DNA of 64,000 nt. It comes from Campylobacter sp. RM16189. GTDB taxonomy: Bacteria > Campylobacterota > Campylobacteria > Campylobacterales > Campylobacteraceae. The translations under genes and the position numbers were made by a program. Each line of letters begins with the position of its first letter. Positions within the stretch are counted from its first letter, which is position 1. The stretch spans positions 62,001-126,000 of the forward strand of contig NZ_LIWR01000003.1 of the NCBI RefSeq assembly GCF_012978815.1, read 5' to 3'. This document shows, one piece after another, positions 1 to 11,551 of the stretch. The notes beneath the pieces are model-generated. The model had not been told where the DNA came from, ran no database searches, and saw only the letters and a list, made by a program, of their open reading frames with translations.

Positions 1-1
1 T

Positions 2-1712
<1,711 letters not shown>

Positions 1713-1713
<1 letters not shown>

Positions 1714-2816
1714 TGTTAAATTTAAAAACCAAAAGAGAGAAATTTGACGAACCACTTTACCTTGAGAGCGGTCGAATTCTCTCAAATTTTGAGCTTGTTT
1801 ATGAAACTTACGGAAATTTAAATCAGGATAAAAGCAACGTTATTGTCATCTGCCACGCACTTACCGGCTCACACCATGCCGCAGGCAGGTATGAAAACGA
1901 TACGAAATCAGGCTGGTGGGATAACTTCATAGGTGATGGCAAAGCGGTTGATACGAATAAGTTTTTTGTCATTTGCGTAAATATTTTAGGCTCAAATTTT
2001 GGATCCACAAATCCGCTTAGTATAGAAAAAAGCACGGGTAAACAGTATCGCTTAAGGTTTCCAGTCCTTACGATAAGCGATGTGGTAAAAGCTCAGATGA
2101 AGCTCTTTAAAAGACTTGGCATAAAGCAGGCTCACGCAGTTATCGGCGGTAGCCTTGGCGGTATGCAGGCACTTTGCTTTGCGATTGAATTTCCTGATTT
2201 TGCAAAAAATGTAATTATCATGGCGAGCACTTACCAAACCAAACCTTGGGCGATCGCATTTAATAAAATCGCAATCGAAGGTATCTTGCGCGACAAGGAA
2301 TTTAAAGACGGCGAATACGATCCAAATGATATCGCAGAAAGCGGACTTGTCGGCATGGCGCTTGGCAGGATGGTAGGACACATTAGCTTTTTAAGTCCTG
2401 ATTCGATGGACGTGAAATTTGGCAGAAACTATGTCGAAACTGACGGACTTTACGAGCTTACGGGGCGCTTTCAAGTAGATAGATATATGGAGTATAACGG
2501 GCATAATTTCCCAAAGCGCTTTGATCCGCTGAGCTATCTTTATATCGTTAAGATGATGAATATCTTTGACTGCACGAGGCATTATGATAGCCTTGGTGAC
2601 GCACTTTCGCAAATCAAAGCAAGGCTTACTCTCATATCATTTAGCGGCGATATACTCTTTCCGCCAAGTTGTATGAAGGAGATGGCGGACGAGCTTGCTA
2701 AGCTTGAAAAAGCCTGCGAGTGCGAATATATCGAGATAAATAGCAGCTACGGACATGATGCGTTTTTAGTTGAGATTGATAAATTTGAAGATCATGTAAA
2801 AAAGGTTTTAAAATGA
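1713..2816 (+). CDS. metX: Homoserine O-acetyltransferase
   Basis: Acetylates homoserine with acetyl-CoA, the entry to methionine by direct sulfhydrylation. It is an alpha/beta hydrolase of 367 residues. The nucleophile elbow GGSLGGMQ puts Ser at 147, with Asp313 (in FSGDILFPP) and His348 (in YGHDAF) completing the triad. It starts with GTG overlapping the guaB stop and ends overlapping the xseB ATG, so it is embedded in an overlapping chain. Its codon use is richer in CGC and GCG than guaB before it and the nitrilase after it, which could mean a separate history. Some MetX-family enzymes use succinyl-CoA instead, so acetyl specificity is by family. Confidence 0.93.
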
Positions 2817-3019
2817 GTGAAGAGATAAGACAGGATCAGTTTGAAGATAAGCTTATAAAGGCAAATGAAATTTTAGAGCGATTAAGCGATGAGAATATTA
2901 GTCTAGAGGATAGTGTAAAGCTTCACAAAGAGGGCAAGAAACTTCTTGATGAGGCGGCTAAAATTTTACAAAACGCCAAGCTTGTCATAAACGAAATAGA
3001 GGATAAAAAAGATGAGTAA
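2813..3019 (+). CDS. xseB: Exodeoxyribonuclease VII small subunit
   Basis: A 68-residue helical protein with the XseB pattern: FEDKLIKANEILERL, then ISLEDSVKLHKEGKKLLDEAAKIL, then a charged tail. Several XseB chains coat the large subunit XseA in the nuclease that trims single-stranded DNA. XseA is not in this window. The ATG overlaps the metX stop (ATGA type) and the 3' end overlaps the next start by 8 bases. The start and size fit the family. Confidence 0.85.
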   Translation: MSEEIRQDQFEDKLIKANEILERLSDENISLEDSVKLHKEGKKLLDEAAKILQNAKLVINEIEDKKDE

Positions 3020-3812
3020 AATTTGTGCATTGCAGCTTGCAACTCAACCTATGAGCGATTCTAGACTTGATTATTATTTTAAGATGTGTGCCGATGAGGA
3101 TGCTCGTCTTGTAGTGCTTGGAGAGTATGTTCTAAATAGCTTTTTTAAAGAGCTCGAGACCATGCCTAAAAGCATTATAAAAGAGCAGAGCGAGAGAAAA
3201 AAAGAGTCGCTTTTAAATCTTGCCAGTAAATATGATTTGACTATAGTTGCGCCTTTTGTTTTAAGCAGGGGAAAAGAATTTATAAAAGTTGTTGCAAAAT
3301 TTACTAATAGCGGAGTCAGATTTCATGAGCAGCAAATTTTAATGCCGTATTCGCACTGGAATGAGGCGAAATTCTTTAATAACGCTCAAGAGGACAAGAT
3401 AAATTTTATGACCTTTATGCATGAAAAATTTAAAATCGGTGTGATGTTTGGTTACGAATCTCACTTTGACCCTGTCTGGGCGTATATGATGAATAAAAAA
3501 GTAGATATCATAGTAATGCCGACTGCGAGCACTTTTTTTAGTGAAAATCGCTGGGAAGAGCTTTTAAAGACTAGAGCTTTTACGAATAATACATATATTT
3601 TACGGGTAAATCGCGTGGGAAATCATAAGATAACCGCCGGTCAGTGGAATTTTTACGGAGATACGATGCTTATTGATCCTTTAGGTGAAGTTGAAGCTAG
3701 TCTTGGAAACGGTGAAGAGATGCTGCTGGCAAAGGTTAGTAAGCAAAAGATTGGTAATGCAAGAAATTTGTGGGAATTTAGAAAGATACTTCACAAGAGA
3801 GGACTTGTTTAA
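3012..3812 (+). CDS. Carbon-nitrogen hydrolase (nitrilase) fold protein, probably without full catalytic triad
   Basis: 266 residues with nitrilase-superfamily layout. LVVLGEYVLNSF carries the expected catalytic Glu (residue 38). The segment where the Lys normally stands (K-x-x-L-x-P) reads QQILMP, and the nucleophile elbow, normally G-x-x-x-C-Y-E, reads GVMFGYESHF with Gly at residue 147. By eye both Lys and Cys are therefore replaced, so amidase activity is doubtful. The second conserved Glu (WNEAKFF) is kept. C. jejuni has a homologue in the same place after xseB. Role unknown; no signal peptide. It is followed by a gap holding the murC promoter. Confidence 0.75.
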   Translation: MSKICALQLATQPMSDSRLDYYFKMCADEDARLVVLGEYVLNSFFKELETMPKSIIKEQSERKKESLLNLASKYDLTIVAPFVLSRGKEFIKVVAKFTNSGVRFHEQQILMPYSHWNEAKFFNNAQEDKINFMTFMHEKFKIGVMFGYESHFDPVWAYMMNKKVDIIVMPTASTFFSENRWEELLKTRAFTNNTYILRVNRVGNHKITAGQWNFYGDTMLIDPLGEVEASLGNGEEMLLAKVSKQKIGNARNLWEFRKILHKRGLV

Positions 3813-3863
3813 TTGTCTAATTTCTTATTTTAAATAGCTAAAAGTATCTAAGTCTCTTTTGGA

Positions 3864-3869
3864 TATAAT
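3864..3869 (+). promoter_or_regulatory. -10 box (TATAAT) for murC
   Basis: A perfect TATAAT 31 bases before the murC TTG start, in the 87-base gap after the nitrilase-fold gene. The AT-rich DNA upstream with T tracts is typical of Campylobacter sigma-70 promoters, which lack a clear -35. Confidence 0.55.
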
Positions 3870-3899
3870 CGATATAAATTTTAAATTCAAGGTCAAATT

Positions 3900-5207
3900 T
3901 TGAAAAAAGTCCATTTTATAGGTATAGGCGGCATAGGAATTTCGGCAATCGCTAGGTTTTTAAATGAAAAAGGTTTTGAGATAAGCGGTAGCGATATCAA
4001 AGAGAGTCCAACTACCATAGAGCTACAAAACCAAGGCATTAAAGTCATCACTCCTCACTGCAAAGAGGCTATCAAAGATCAAGATTTCGTCATATATTCA
4101 GCAGCTATAAAGAGCGATAATATCGAGCTTGTCGAGGCTAAAAATAAAGGCATAAAGTGCCTGTCTCGCAAAGAGGCATTGCCTATGGTTTTGGAGGGCA
4201 AGCGTGTATTTGCTGTAGCTGGAGCTCACGGCAAAAGCACTACTTCTGCGATGCTATCCGGTCTTCTTGAAGGCTCTGTAATCATAGGGGCGATCTCCAA
4301 GCAGTTTAACTCCAATATGAAATATGAAGCGCATGAAAATGTGATATTTGAAGCCGACGAGAGTGATTCTAGCTTTTTAAACTCAAACCCGTATCTTGCT
4401 GTCGTAACCAATGCAGAGCCCGAGCATATGGAACACTACGAGCATGATTTGGAGAAATTTCACGCCGCATATCGCGGATTTTTAGAGCGTGCTAAAGTTA
4501 GGGTGATAAATGCCGAAGATGAGTTTTTAAGTACTTTAAAAATAGAGGCGGTTAGGCTAAATCCAAGCGTTGATATTACCGATATGAAGATGGTTGTAAG
4601 AGATTTTGTCCCTTATACTACATTTAATCTTAAAAATTTGGGCAAATTTGAGGTGCTTGGAATGGGTGAATATATAGCAATCGATGCTAGTTTGGCCATT
4701 TTAGCCGCAATTAACGAGGTATCGTTAAGCTCAATTAGAGAAAATTTGCTAAATTTTAAAGGGATAAAAAAGCGCTTTGATATACTGACTGCAAGTCGTA
4801 ATTTTGTACTTATAGATGACTATGGACACCATCCTACGGAGATTAAAGCTACTTTAAAATCCGCATTTGAATATGCTAAACTACTTGGAATTTCAAAGGT
4901 TACAGCCATATTTCAGCCACATAGATATACTAGACTTAGTGCGAATTTGGATGCTTTCAAAGAGAGTTTTAAAGGTATAGACGAGCTTGTGATTTTACCT
5001 GTTTATGCGGCTGGCGAGACACCTATAGATATAGATCTAAAAGAGGAATTTAAAGAGTATAATCCAGTAATGACTAAAAAAGTTGAGCGAGAAGGCGATG
5101 CTATCGGATTTATAGATGAATTTGGAGTAAAAAATTTGCTTGATGACGGGCTTGTAATAGGCTTTGGAGCAGGAGATATCACATATCAGTTGAGAGGAAA
5201 TTTATGA
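3900..5207 (+). CDS. murC: UDP-N-acetylmuramate--L-alanine ligase
   Basis: Adds L-alanine to UDP-MurNAc in the cytoplasm, the first peptide step of peptidoglycan. The N-terminal nucleotide fold has HFIGIGGIGISAIA, the ATP loop is GAHGKSTT near residue 110, and the C-terminal domain has DDYGHHPTE and FQPHRYTR. It is 435 residues, normal for MurC. The start is TTG; no in-frame ATG precedes the conserved HFIGIGG. It overlaps the next gene by 4 bases. Confidence 0.95.
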   Translation: MKKVHFIGIGGIGISAIARFLNEKGFEISGSDIKESPTTIELQNQGIKVITPHCKEAIKDQDFVIYSAAIKSDNIELVEAKNKGIKCLSRKEALPMVLEGKRVFAVAGAHGKSTTSAMLSGLLEGSVIIGAISKQFNSNMKYEAHENVIFEADESDSSFLNSNPYLAVVTNAEPEHMEHYEHDLEKFHAAYRGFLERAKVRVINAEDEFLSTLKIEAVRLNPSVDITDMKMVVRDFVPYTTFNLKNLGKFEVLGMGEYIAIDASLAILAAINEVSLSSIRENLLNFKGIKKRFDILTASRNFVLIDDYGHHPTEIKATLKSAFEYAKLLGISKVTAIFQPHRYTRLSANLDAFKESFKGIDELVILPVYAAGETPIDIDLKEEFKEYNPVMTKKVEREGDAIGFIDEFGVKNLLDDGLVIGFGAGDITYQLRGNL

Positions 5208-5545
5208 GAATTTTATTTATTTTAGCGGCTCTTTTACTGGTTGTTTTACTATTTAGCATAAAACATGAAAGCCTTAGTCTAAAGGCTAAGGTAATACTGA
5301 CGATAGTCATATCTATTGTTTGCGCAGCCGCTTGTTTTTATCAATTTGAGTTTGAAAATAGACAGGCTAAATCTCAAGAAATTTTAACACTTTTTAATCA
5401 GGGAAAAATTTTAAAATGTGGAGATATTGAAGTAAGTAATTCAAAATTTAATTACGAATTTGGCACCTCCTCTTTTGTCGCAAAACGCGCAATTACAGAG
5501 CTTCGTAGCGTAAAAGTAGATATTAAAAATTGCGAGGCGAAGTAA
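5204..5545 (+). CDS. Small membrane protein, function unknown
   Basis: 113 residues. Two hydrophobic segments at about 3-18 and 27-46 are separated by a short charged loop, followed by a roughly 60-residue soluble tail with two Cys (LKCGDIEV and IKNCEAK). It lies between murC (4-base overlap) and mutS2 (next base after its stop); C. jejuni also has a small membrane protein between murC and mutS2. No enzyme motif seen. The tail may be periplasmic, but topology is a guess. Confidence 0.7.
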   Translation: MRILFILAALLLVVLLFSIKHESLSLKAKVILTIVISIVCAAACFYQFEFENRQAKSQEILTLFNQGKILKCGDIEVSNSKFNYEFGTSSFVAKRAITELRSVKVDIKNCEAK

Positions 5546-7747
5546 GTGGATAGGCTTATTCAAACCCTTGATTTGACTGAATATATCGCTAAATTTAGCT
5601 CATTTTTAGCCCGTAAAAAGCCTCTTTTTATGCCCGGAGACACAAGGCTTCACTATGAAAAGATTATCGAACTCTCGTTAATGGAGTTTAAGGAGCCAGA
5701 GGATACCGCAAATTTAGACGATGCACTTATGCGCCTTAGTAAACAAGCAATACTTCATATAAGTGAAATTTACGAATTTGCCAAAATTATCAGATATTTT
5801 ACCTATTTAAAAACTCTAAAATTTGAGAAAAAACTTGGAGAGTGGCTTGCTAAGATAGAGATCCCAGAAGCTGTTTTGAAGGTTTCAAACTATTTTGATA
5901 AAAACGGCGAGTTAAAAGATGAAATAGATGAGAGATTGATCGGTATAAGGGCTGCTTTTAATACAAAAAAAGCGCAAATTGATGCAGATATGAAAAGGCT
6001 TATATATTCTAAGTCAATAACCCCTTATCTTGTCGATCCTCAGGTGCATTTTATAAATAAGCAAGAGGCGTTGCTTGTTAGAGGAGGATTTAATCACGCT
6101 TTAAAGGGCACCGTTATAGGACGTAGCGCTAGCGGCTATTTTTACGTAATGCCAGCAAATATCGAAAAGCTAAAAAAAGAGCAGAGTGAGCTAATAGATA
6201 AAAAAGAGCAGATAGTTTACGAGTATGCAAAGCAAATTAGCGGAGTTTTTCATAAGAATCTACTCTTTTTAAAATTTATAAATACAGCCTTTGACCTTTT
6301 TGATGCCTATAGTGCTAGGGTTTTAACAGCTAGAAGCTTGGATTACGAGTTTGTTTTAAGTGATAACTCAGATAAGATAATTCTTAAAAATTTCGCCCAT
6401 CCTGCGCTTAAAAATCCAAAGAGCGTAAGTGTAGATTTTAGTAAAAAGGTGCTTTTGATAACCGGTGTAAACGCCGGCGGAAAGTCGATGCTACTAAAAT
6501 CAATAATAGCTGCTGCCTTTATGGCTAAGTATCTTTTGCCTATGAGAATAGATCCTGCCAGCTCTCGCATAGGTGGATTTAAGGAGTTTGATACCATCAT
6601 CGAAGATCCGCAAAACGTGAAGAACGATATCTCAACTTTTGCTGGCAGGATGATGCATTTTGCTAAACTTTTTACAAAGAAAAATTTGCTAATCGGTATC
6701 GATGAGATAGAGCTTGGAACGGATTTTGAAGAGGCTGCAAGCTTATATGGGGTAATGATAGAAAAGCTTATATCTCAAGATATTAAGATGATAATTACAA
6801 CCCACCACAAACGTTTAGCAATGATACTTGCCAAAAATAGCGAGGTCGAGCTTGTGGCGGCACTTTATGACGAAGCAAATTCTCGTCCGAAATTTGAGTT
6901 TTTAAAAGGGACTATTGGTAAATCATATGCCTTTGAAACAGCGGCTAGATACGGAATCTCTCAAAATTTGGTAAGCGAGGCTAAGAGACTTTACGGAGAA
7001 GATAAAGAAAATTTAAATGAAATAATCTCAAAGACTCTAAATTTAGAGGTTGAGCTAAAAGAAAGGCTTGAAAATACACTCAAAAAAGAACAAAAATTAG
7101 ATAGTCTAATAGACAGCCTAAGAGATCAAAAAGAGCGTTTTGAAATTGAGCAGCAAGAGATTGTAAATAGGCTTGAAAGAGAGTATTTTAAGGCTATAAG
7201 TGAGGCCAAAAGAGCTATAAATTTAGATGATACCAAAGAGAAACAGCGCGCTTTAAACAGGGCTAATGAAGCTAAAAAAACGATAGTAAAACCAGAAGTT
7301 GCTACTGCACTTGAGCTAAATGTGGGAGATTATGTAAAATATGGCAAAATAAAGGGGGTGGTGATAAATTTAAGCAAAAGCGATGCTACTATACAAACCG
7401 ATGCCGTAAGCTTGAGGGTACCTATAAAGATGCTAAAAAAGAGTGGAAATCCGCCATCTGCACCACAAAAATCAGAAGTAAATTTGAAAATACAAAAGCC
7501 AAGAAGTGCAAATGTAGTGCTTGATCTGCACGGAATGCGTGCTGATGAGGCGATAGATAAATTGGATAAATTTATAAGCGATAGCCTTGTGATGGGTTTT
7601 GATGAGGTAAGCGTATTTCACGGTATAGGTACTGGCAAACTGGCTTATGCGGTCAAGAATTTTTTAAGAGAGCATCCTAGTGTAAAGGAATTTTTTGATG
7701 CACCGCCAAATCAGGGTGGTTTTGGAGCAAAGATTATTCGTCTTTAG
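5546..7747 (+). CDS. mutS2: MutS2 family DNA-binding ATPase with Smr endonuclease domain
   Basis: 733 residues. MutS-type ATPase core with Walker A TGVNAGGKS starting at residue 306, and GIDEIELGTDFEEA as Walker B. A charged coiled coil follows at about residues 490-580. The C-terminal Smr domain has LDLHGMRADEA and HGIGTGKL. There is no MutS mismatch-recognition domain I, so this is MutS2, which acts on branched or stalled DNA and suppresses homologous recombination, or rescues collided ribosomes in some bacteria. GTG start directly after the preceding stop. Campylobacterota generally lack MutL-dependent mismatch repair. Confidence 0.93.
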   Translation: MDRLIQTLDLTEYIAKFSSFLARKKPLFMPGDTRLHYEKIIELSLMEFKEPEDTANLDDALMRLSKQAILHISEIYEFAKIIRYFTYLKTLKFEKKLGEWLAKIEIPEAVLKVSNYFDKNGELKDEIDERLIGIRAAFNTKKAQIDADMKRLIYSKSITPYLVDPQVHFINKQEALLVRGGFNHALKGTVIGRSASGYFYVMPANIEKLKKEQSELIDKKEQIVYEYAKQISGVFHKNLLFLKFINTAFDLFDAYSARVLTARSLDYEFVLSDNSDKIILKNFAHPALKNPKSVSVDFSKKVLLITGVNAGGKSMLLKSIIAAAFMAKYLLPMRIDPASSRIGGFKEFDTIIEDPQNVKNDISTFAGRMMHFAKLFTKKNLLIGIDEIELGTDFEEAASLYGVMIEKLISQDIKMIITTHHKRLAMILAKNSEVELVAALYDEANSRPKFEFLKGTIGKSYAFETAARYGISQNLVSEAKRLYGEDKENLNEIISKTLNLEVELKERLENTLKKEQKLDSLIDSLRDQKERFEIEQQEIVNRLEREYFKAISEAKRAINLDDTKEKQRALNRANEAKKTIVKPEVATALELNVGDYVKYGKIKGVVINLSKSDATIQTDAVSLRVPIKMLKKSGNPPSAPQKSEVNLKIQKPRSANVVLDLHGMRADEAIDKLDKFISDSLVMGFDEVSVFHGIGTGKLAYAVKNFLREHPSVKEFFDAPPNQGGFGAKIIRL

Positions 7748-7800
7748 TAGTCCAAATCTATCAATTTATACTACTTAATATGAAATTTTAAAGGATTGAT

Positions 7801-8400
7801 TTGACGGCATTTTTGCAAGGGTTGTTTTTTGGTTTTGGTGCGGCGGTCCCAATAGGCCCTATAAATATAATGATAATGACAGCTGCTCTAAAATCGTTTT
7901 GGATAGCTTTTGCTATAGGGCTTGGAGCCATGAGTGCTGATATATTTTATCTTGCGCTTTTGGTCTTTGGTCTGCTTGAATATTTAAATGGCGATACTGT
8001 CTCAAAAATTTTAGGGGCTTTTGGTATCTGTTATCTTTTTTATATATCATATCTTATACTTAAAAATTCCAATAAACCTATAAGAGTAGATGAGCAGATT
8101 GGAGTAATCAAAGGAAATTTTCTTAGAAACTATTTTAAAGGTTTCTTGGTAACTCTTACAAATCCTTATACGGTAGGCTTTTGGCTTAGTGTGACAAGCT
8201 ATGCTAAAAGCTTTGAGAATGTATATTTAGTTATGGTCGGGGTTGTTGTCGCTATTTTTATATGGATAGTGTCCATGCCTTTTGGAATCTATAAAAGTGC
8301 TAAATTTATCTCTCATAATTTAGTAAAATGGATGAATATTGTATGTGCAATTATATTAGTAGGATTTGCGTTAAATATGCTTTATAAGTTGTTTTTATAG
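7801..8400 (+). CDS. LysE family exporter
   Basis: 199 residues, strongly hydrophobic with about six membrane segments. The N-terminal GFGAAVPIGPINIMIM is the LysE/RhtB signature, and LTNPYTVGFW is the second conserved loop. Such proteins export amino acids such as lysine, homoserine or threonine through the inner membrane; substrate cannot be told here. TTG start 53 bases after mutS2. The LysE/RhtB fold is clear; a C. jejuni equivalent also follows mutS2 as far as I recall. Confidence 0.8.
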   Translation: MTAFLQGLFFGFGAAVPIGPINIMIMTAALKSFWIAFAIGLGAMSADIFYLALLVFGLLEYLNGDTVSKILGAFGICYLFYISYLILKNSNKPIRVDEQIGVIKGNFLRNYFKGFLVTLTNPYTVGFWLSVTSYAKSFENVYLVMVGVVVAIFIWIVSMPFGIYKSAKFISHNLVKWMNIVCAIILVGFALNMLYKLFL

Positions 8401-8498
8401 ATAGATATTTTATTGATGGTTGTTAATAGCTTTTTAAAACAAAAGATGATAAAATACAAGGTAGTTTGTCTTATAAAAAAGAGGCTTAAGAAGTTCTA

Positions 8499-10421
8499 AT
8501 GCAAAATTTCGATTTAAAGAAATCAACTAGACTATTTGTAATACTACCTGTAACAATATTATTTATATGTTATATTGCTATCATTTTTTATATTTTCAGT
8601 ATTAAATATAAAGGATCTATTGAACATCCTGTGGATATATCCATAAATCAGAAAGTAGAGTCTTTTATGAATGTTGTAGAGATGATTTATAAAGATATCG
8701 CCAGAGAAAATATAGCAAAATTTCAAGAATACACAAAAGAGACTAAGGCAATTCCTACTTGGATATTAAAGGGTTCTGAAACTAAAAAAGAATTTATTGT
8801 TTTAGCCAGTTCAGAATATCCCGACCTTATTAATAAACCTATGCCCCATGAGATTTGTGATATGGACGCAAGAAGATATCAAAATCTAATTAATAGCGAC
8901 CACTATAAAAATATTAAACTAGTGCCTGATAATAAAATCTTAGTTTGTTATTTTAAAAAATATAAAGATATAATTATCGGCTATCGTATGCTTCATAATG
9001 CTAAAATTTCAGGTTTTGGCGACCCTTACTTTAAAGAGTGGGTTATCGTAAATATGAAAACTACAATAGTTGTAACGACTTTAATACTCGTAATAGCTCT
9101 ATTTCAATATCTTTTATTTTTTAGAAACTTAAAAACAAGCCATTATATAATGACTAAAATTAATTCAGAGCTTACTAAAAAAAATTCTGAAATAGAGTAT
9201 AGGCTTTATTTTGACATATTGACAGGACTGCCAAATAAAGAGTCTTTACAAAGAGATATAGAGTCTATGAAAAATCCTAAAATAGTTATTATGGATATAG
9301 ATAATTTTAGAAAAATGAATAACTATTTTGGCTATAACATATGCAATCAGGTTTTAGTGTACCTTGCCGAACTTACAAGAAGAATAGCCGACAAAGAAGG
9401 AATGACGGTATATAGGACGGGGGCGGATCAATTTACTTTTGTAGAAGATAAAAATTTCTTCATAGATAGATATGAGGAGCTTGCTGCAAAATTATTGGAT
9501 ACATTAAAGGGTCTTATCATAGATGTTGAGAGAGAGGATGAAGATAAGCAAGATCTAATAGAGGTGCATTGCACTGTAGGATTTTCTCTTGATGAGTTTG
9601 ATACCTTTAAAAAGGCTATGCTAGCTTTGGAGCATGCAAAAAGTAATGGTAAAGATTATTTTTGTTACCTCAAAAGCATCGATGATACAACGCAATATGT
9701 TGAGCAGATTAAGCGTTCAAATTTAATTAGAAATGCAATTATAAATGATAGGATTATCCCTTTCTATCAGCCTATATTTAATGCAAAAAAACAGGTTGTT
9801 AAGTATGAGATGTTGGCTCGTATACAAAATAGCAGGGAGATAATATCACCCAATGTTTTTTTAGATGTATCAAAACGCATTAAGAGGTATGTTGATATAG
9901 AAAAAATGCTTTTGGAAAAGAGCTTTAAGCTTATAGCTGATAAGCCAGAAGCGGTAATATCGGTAAATTTATCAGGTAGAGATATGACAGATGGCGATAT
10001 GAGCGTATTTATAATAGATAGAATCAATAGATATAAGATCGCAAATCGTGTAGTTTTTGAAATACTGGAGGATGAGAACCTTGAGAATTTGGAGAGGGTT
10101 ATTAAATTTATAGAGCGCGTTAAAAATATGGGAGTTAAGATAGCTATAGATGATTTTGGCTCAGGATATAGCAATTTTTCATATTTATTAAGGATAAAAC
10201 CTGATTATATTAAATTAGACGGCTCTATAATAAAAAATGTAGATATTGATGATGATTCACGCTCTGTAGCCGGAGCTATAATAGCATTCGCCAAAAAGCT
10301 TAATATCACTATAGTTGCCGAATTTGTGCATTCAAAGAGTGTTTTTGAAGCTTGCGTAGATCTTGGAGTAGATGAATTCCAAGGATTTTATCTAGGCGAG
10401 CCTTCGGATTCACTGCTTTAA
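8499..10421 (+). CDS. Membrane-anchored GGDEF/EAL protein, probable c-di-GMP phosphodiesterase
   Basis: 640 residues. Membrane segments at about 12-34 and 187-210 enclose a periplasmic sensor of about 150 residues. The GGDEF domain begins at YFDILTGLPNK, but its signature reads TGADQF (residues 307-312), so cyclase activity is unlikely. The EAL domain has EML (Glu437), SVNLSGRD, FEILED, DDFGSGYSN (Asp551-Asp552), K in YIKLDGS, AEFV and QGFYLG. All metal and catalytic positions I can place are present, so c-di-GMP hydrolysis is plausible. It stands alone between an exporter and dapE. Confidence 0.88.
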   Translation: MQNFDLKKSTRLFVILPVTILFICYIAIIFYIFSIKYKGSIEHPVDISINQKVESFMNVVEMIYKDIARENIAKFQEYTKETKAIPTWILKGSETKKEFIVLASSEYPDLINKPMPHEICDMDARRYQNLINSDHYKNIKLVPDNKILVCYFKKYKDIIIGYRMLHNAKISGFGDPYFKEWVIVNMKTTIVVTTLILVIALFQYLLFFRNLKTSHYIMTKINSELTKKNSEIEYRLYFDILTGLPNKESLQRDIESMKNPKIVIMDIDNFRKMNNYFGYNICNQVLVYLAELTRRIADKEGMTVYRTGADQFTFVEDKNFFIDRYEELAAKLLDTLKGLIIDVEREDEDKQDLIEVHCTVGFSLDEFDTFKKAMLALEHAKSNGKDYFCYLKSIDDTTQYVEQIKRSNLIRNAIINDRIIPFYQPIFNAKKQVVKYEMLARIQNSREIISPNVFLDVSKRIKRYVDIEKMLLEKSFKLIADKPEAVISVNLSGRDMTDGDMSVFIIDRINRYKIANRVVFEILEDENLENLERVIKFIERVKNMGVKIAIDDFGSGYSNFSYLLRIKPDYIKLDGSIIKNVDIDDDSRSVAGAIIAFAKKLNITIVAEFVHSKSVFEACVDLGVDEFQGFYLGEPSDSLL

Positions 10422-10443
10422 AATTTAAAATATTGGAAATAGT

Positions 10444-11544
10444 ATGCAAGTCATAAATTTTCTTACTGAACTTCTTAAGTTTAAGTCTATAACACCCAAA
10501 GACGATGGAACTTTAGATTTTATAAGTTCTTTTTGTAATGAATTCAAGCCCATTTTTGTAAATAAAAATGGTGTTAAAAATCTGATTTTGACTAAAAAAT
10601 TTGGCGATGGGCCACATCTGGCTTTTGCCGGTCATGTTGATGTTGTGCCTCCTGGAAATGGTTGGGATAGTGATCCGTTTGAGCCTATTTTGAAAGATGG
10701 CTTTATATATGCTAGGGGCTCTCAGGATATGAAAGGGGGAGTTGCGGCGTTTGTTTGCGCTTGTAAAGAAGCTAAAAATTTTAAAGGAACTCTGTCTATT
10801 ATATTGACCAGTGATGAAGAGGGAGATGCGATTTACGGTACTAAAGAGGCGCTTAAATTTATGGAAGAAAATCATATGTTGCCCGATTTTGCTGTAGTAG
10901 CTGAGCCAACTTGCGATAAAATACTTGGAGATACCATTAAAGTCGGGCGTAGAGGATCTATAAATGGAAAACTTATAATCAAAGGAGTTCAAGGACACGC
11001 CGCATATCCTGCTAAGTGCATAAATCCAGTTCATCAACTAGCAAGCGTGTTTTATAAATTTGCAGGGTATGACATGGATAACGGAAGCGAATTTTTTGAT
11101 CCTAGTAAAATCGTGATAACTGATATAAGAGGAGGTATGGAAGTCTGTAATGTCACGCCTGGTGAAGTAAAAGTAATGTTTAATGTTAGAAATTCTATTC
11201 AAACTAATGCAGAAAATTTAAAAGATTATATTAAAGAGCTATTTGGCGAATTTGAATATGAACTTGAAATCAACCAAAATGCAAAACCATTTTTAACCGA
11301 TAAAGATAGTAAAATAGTAAAATCTATACAAAATTCCGTTATAAAAATTTGTGGAGTAATACCTGAGCTAAATACTAAGGGCGGCACAAGTGATGCTAGG
11401 TATTTAGCTGAATTTGGTGTCAAAGTAGTAGAATTTGGAGTAATAAACGATAGAATTCACGCTATTAACGAGAGAGTTAGTGTTAATGAGATCGAAAAGC
11501 TATATGAGGTTTTTGCTGATTTGATAGAAAATTTCAACTCTTAA
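10444..11544 (+). CDS. dapE: Succinyl-diaminopimelate desuccinylase
   Basis: Releases meso-DAP precursor LL-DAP from its N-succinyl form in lysine and peptidoglycan synthesis. 366 residues, M20 peptidase fold. Metal ligands appear in GHVDVVPPG (His, Asp), TSDEEGDA (general base Glu and ligand Glu), AEPT and the C-terminal [18 protein letters not shown] is typical of DapE. It starts 22 bases after the c-di-GMP gene and ends 7 bases before the converging hisG. Confidence 0.93.
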   Translation: MQVINFLTELLKFKSITPKDDGTLDFISSFCNEFKPIFVNKNGVKNLILTKKFGDGPHLAFAGHVDVVPPGNGWDSDPFEPILKDGFIYARGSQDMKGGVAAFVCACKEAKNFKGTLSIILTSDEEGDAIYGTKEALKFMEENHMLPDFAVVAEPTCDKILGDTIKVGRRGSINGKLIIKGVQGHAAYPAKCINPVHQLASVFYKFAGYDMDNGSEFFDPSKIVITDIRGGMEVCNVTPGEVKVMFNVRNSIQTNAENLKDYIKELFGEFEYELEINQNAKPFLTDKDSKIVKSIQNSVIKICGVIPELNTKGGTSDARYLAEFGVKVVEFGVINDRIHAINERVSVNEIEKLYEVFADLIENFNS

Positions 11545-11551
11545 TAAGCAA

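Noticed and set aside
10513..11037. 174-codon minus-strand frame in dapE
   Set aside because: Antisense shadow of a well-supported gene.
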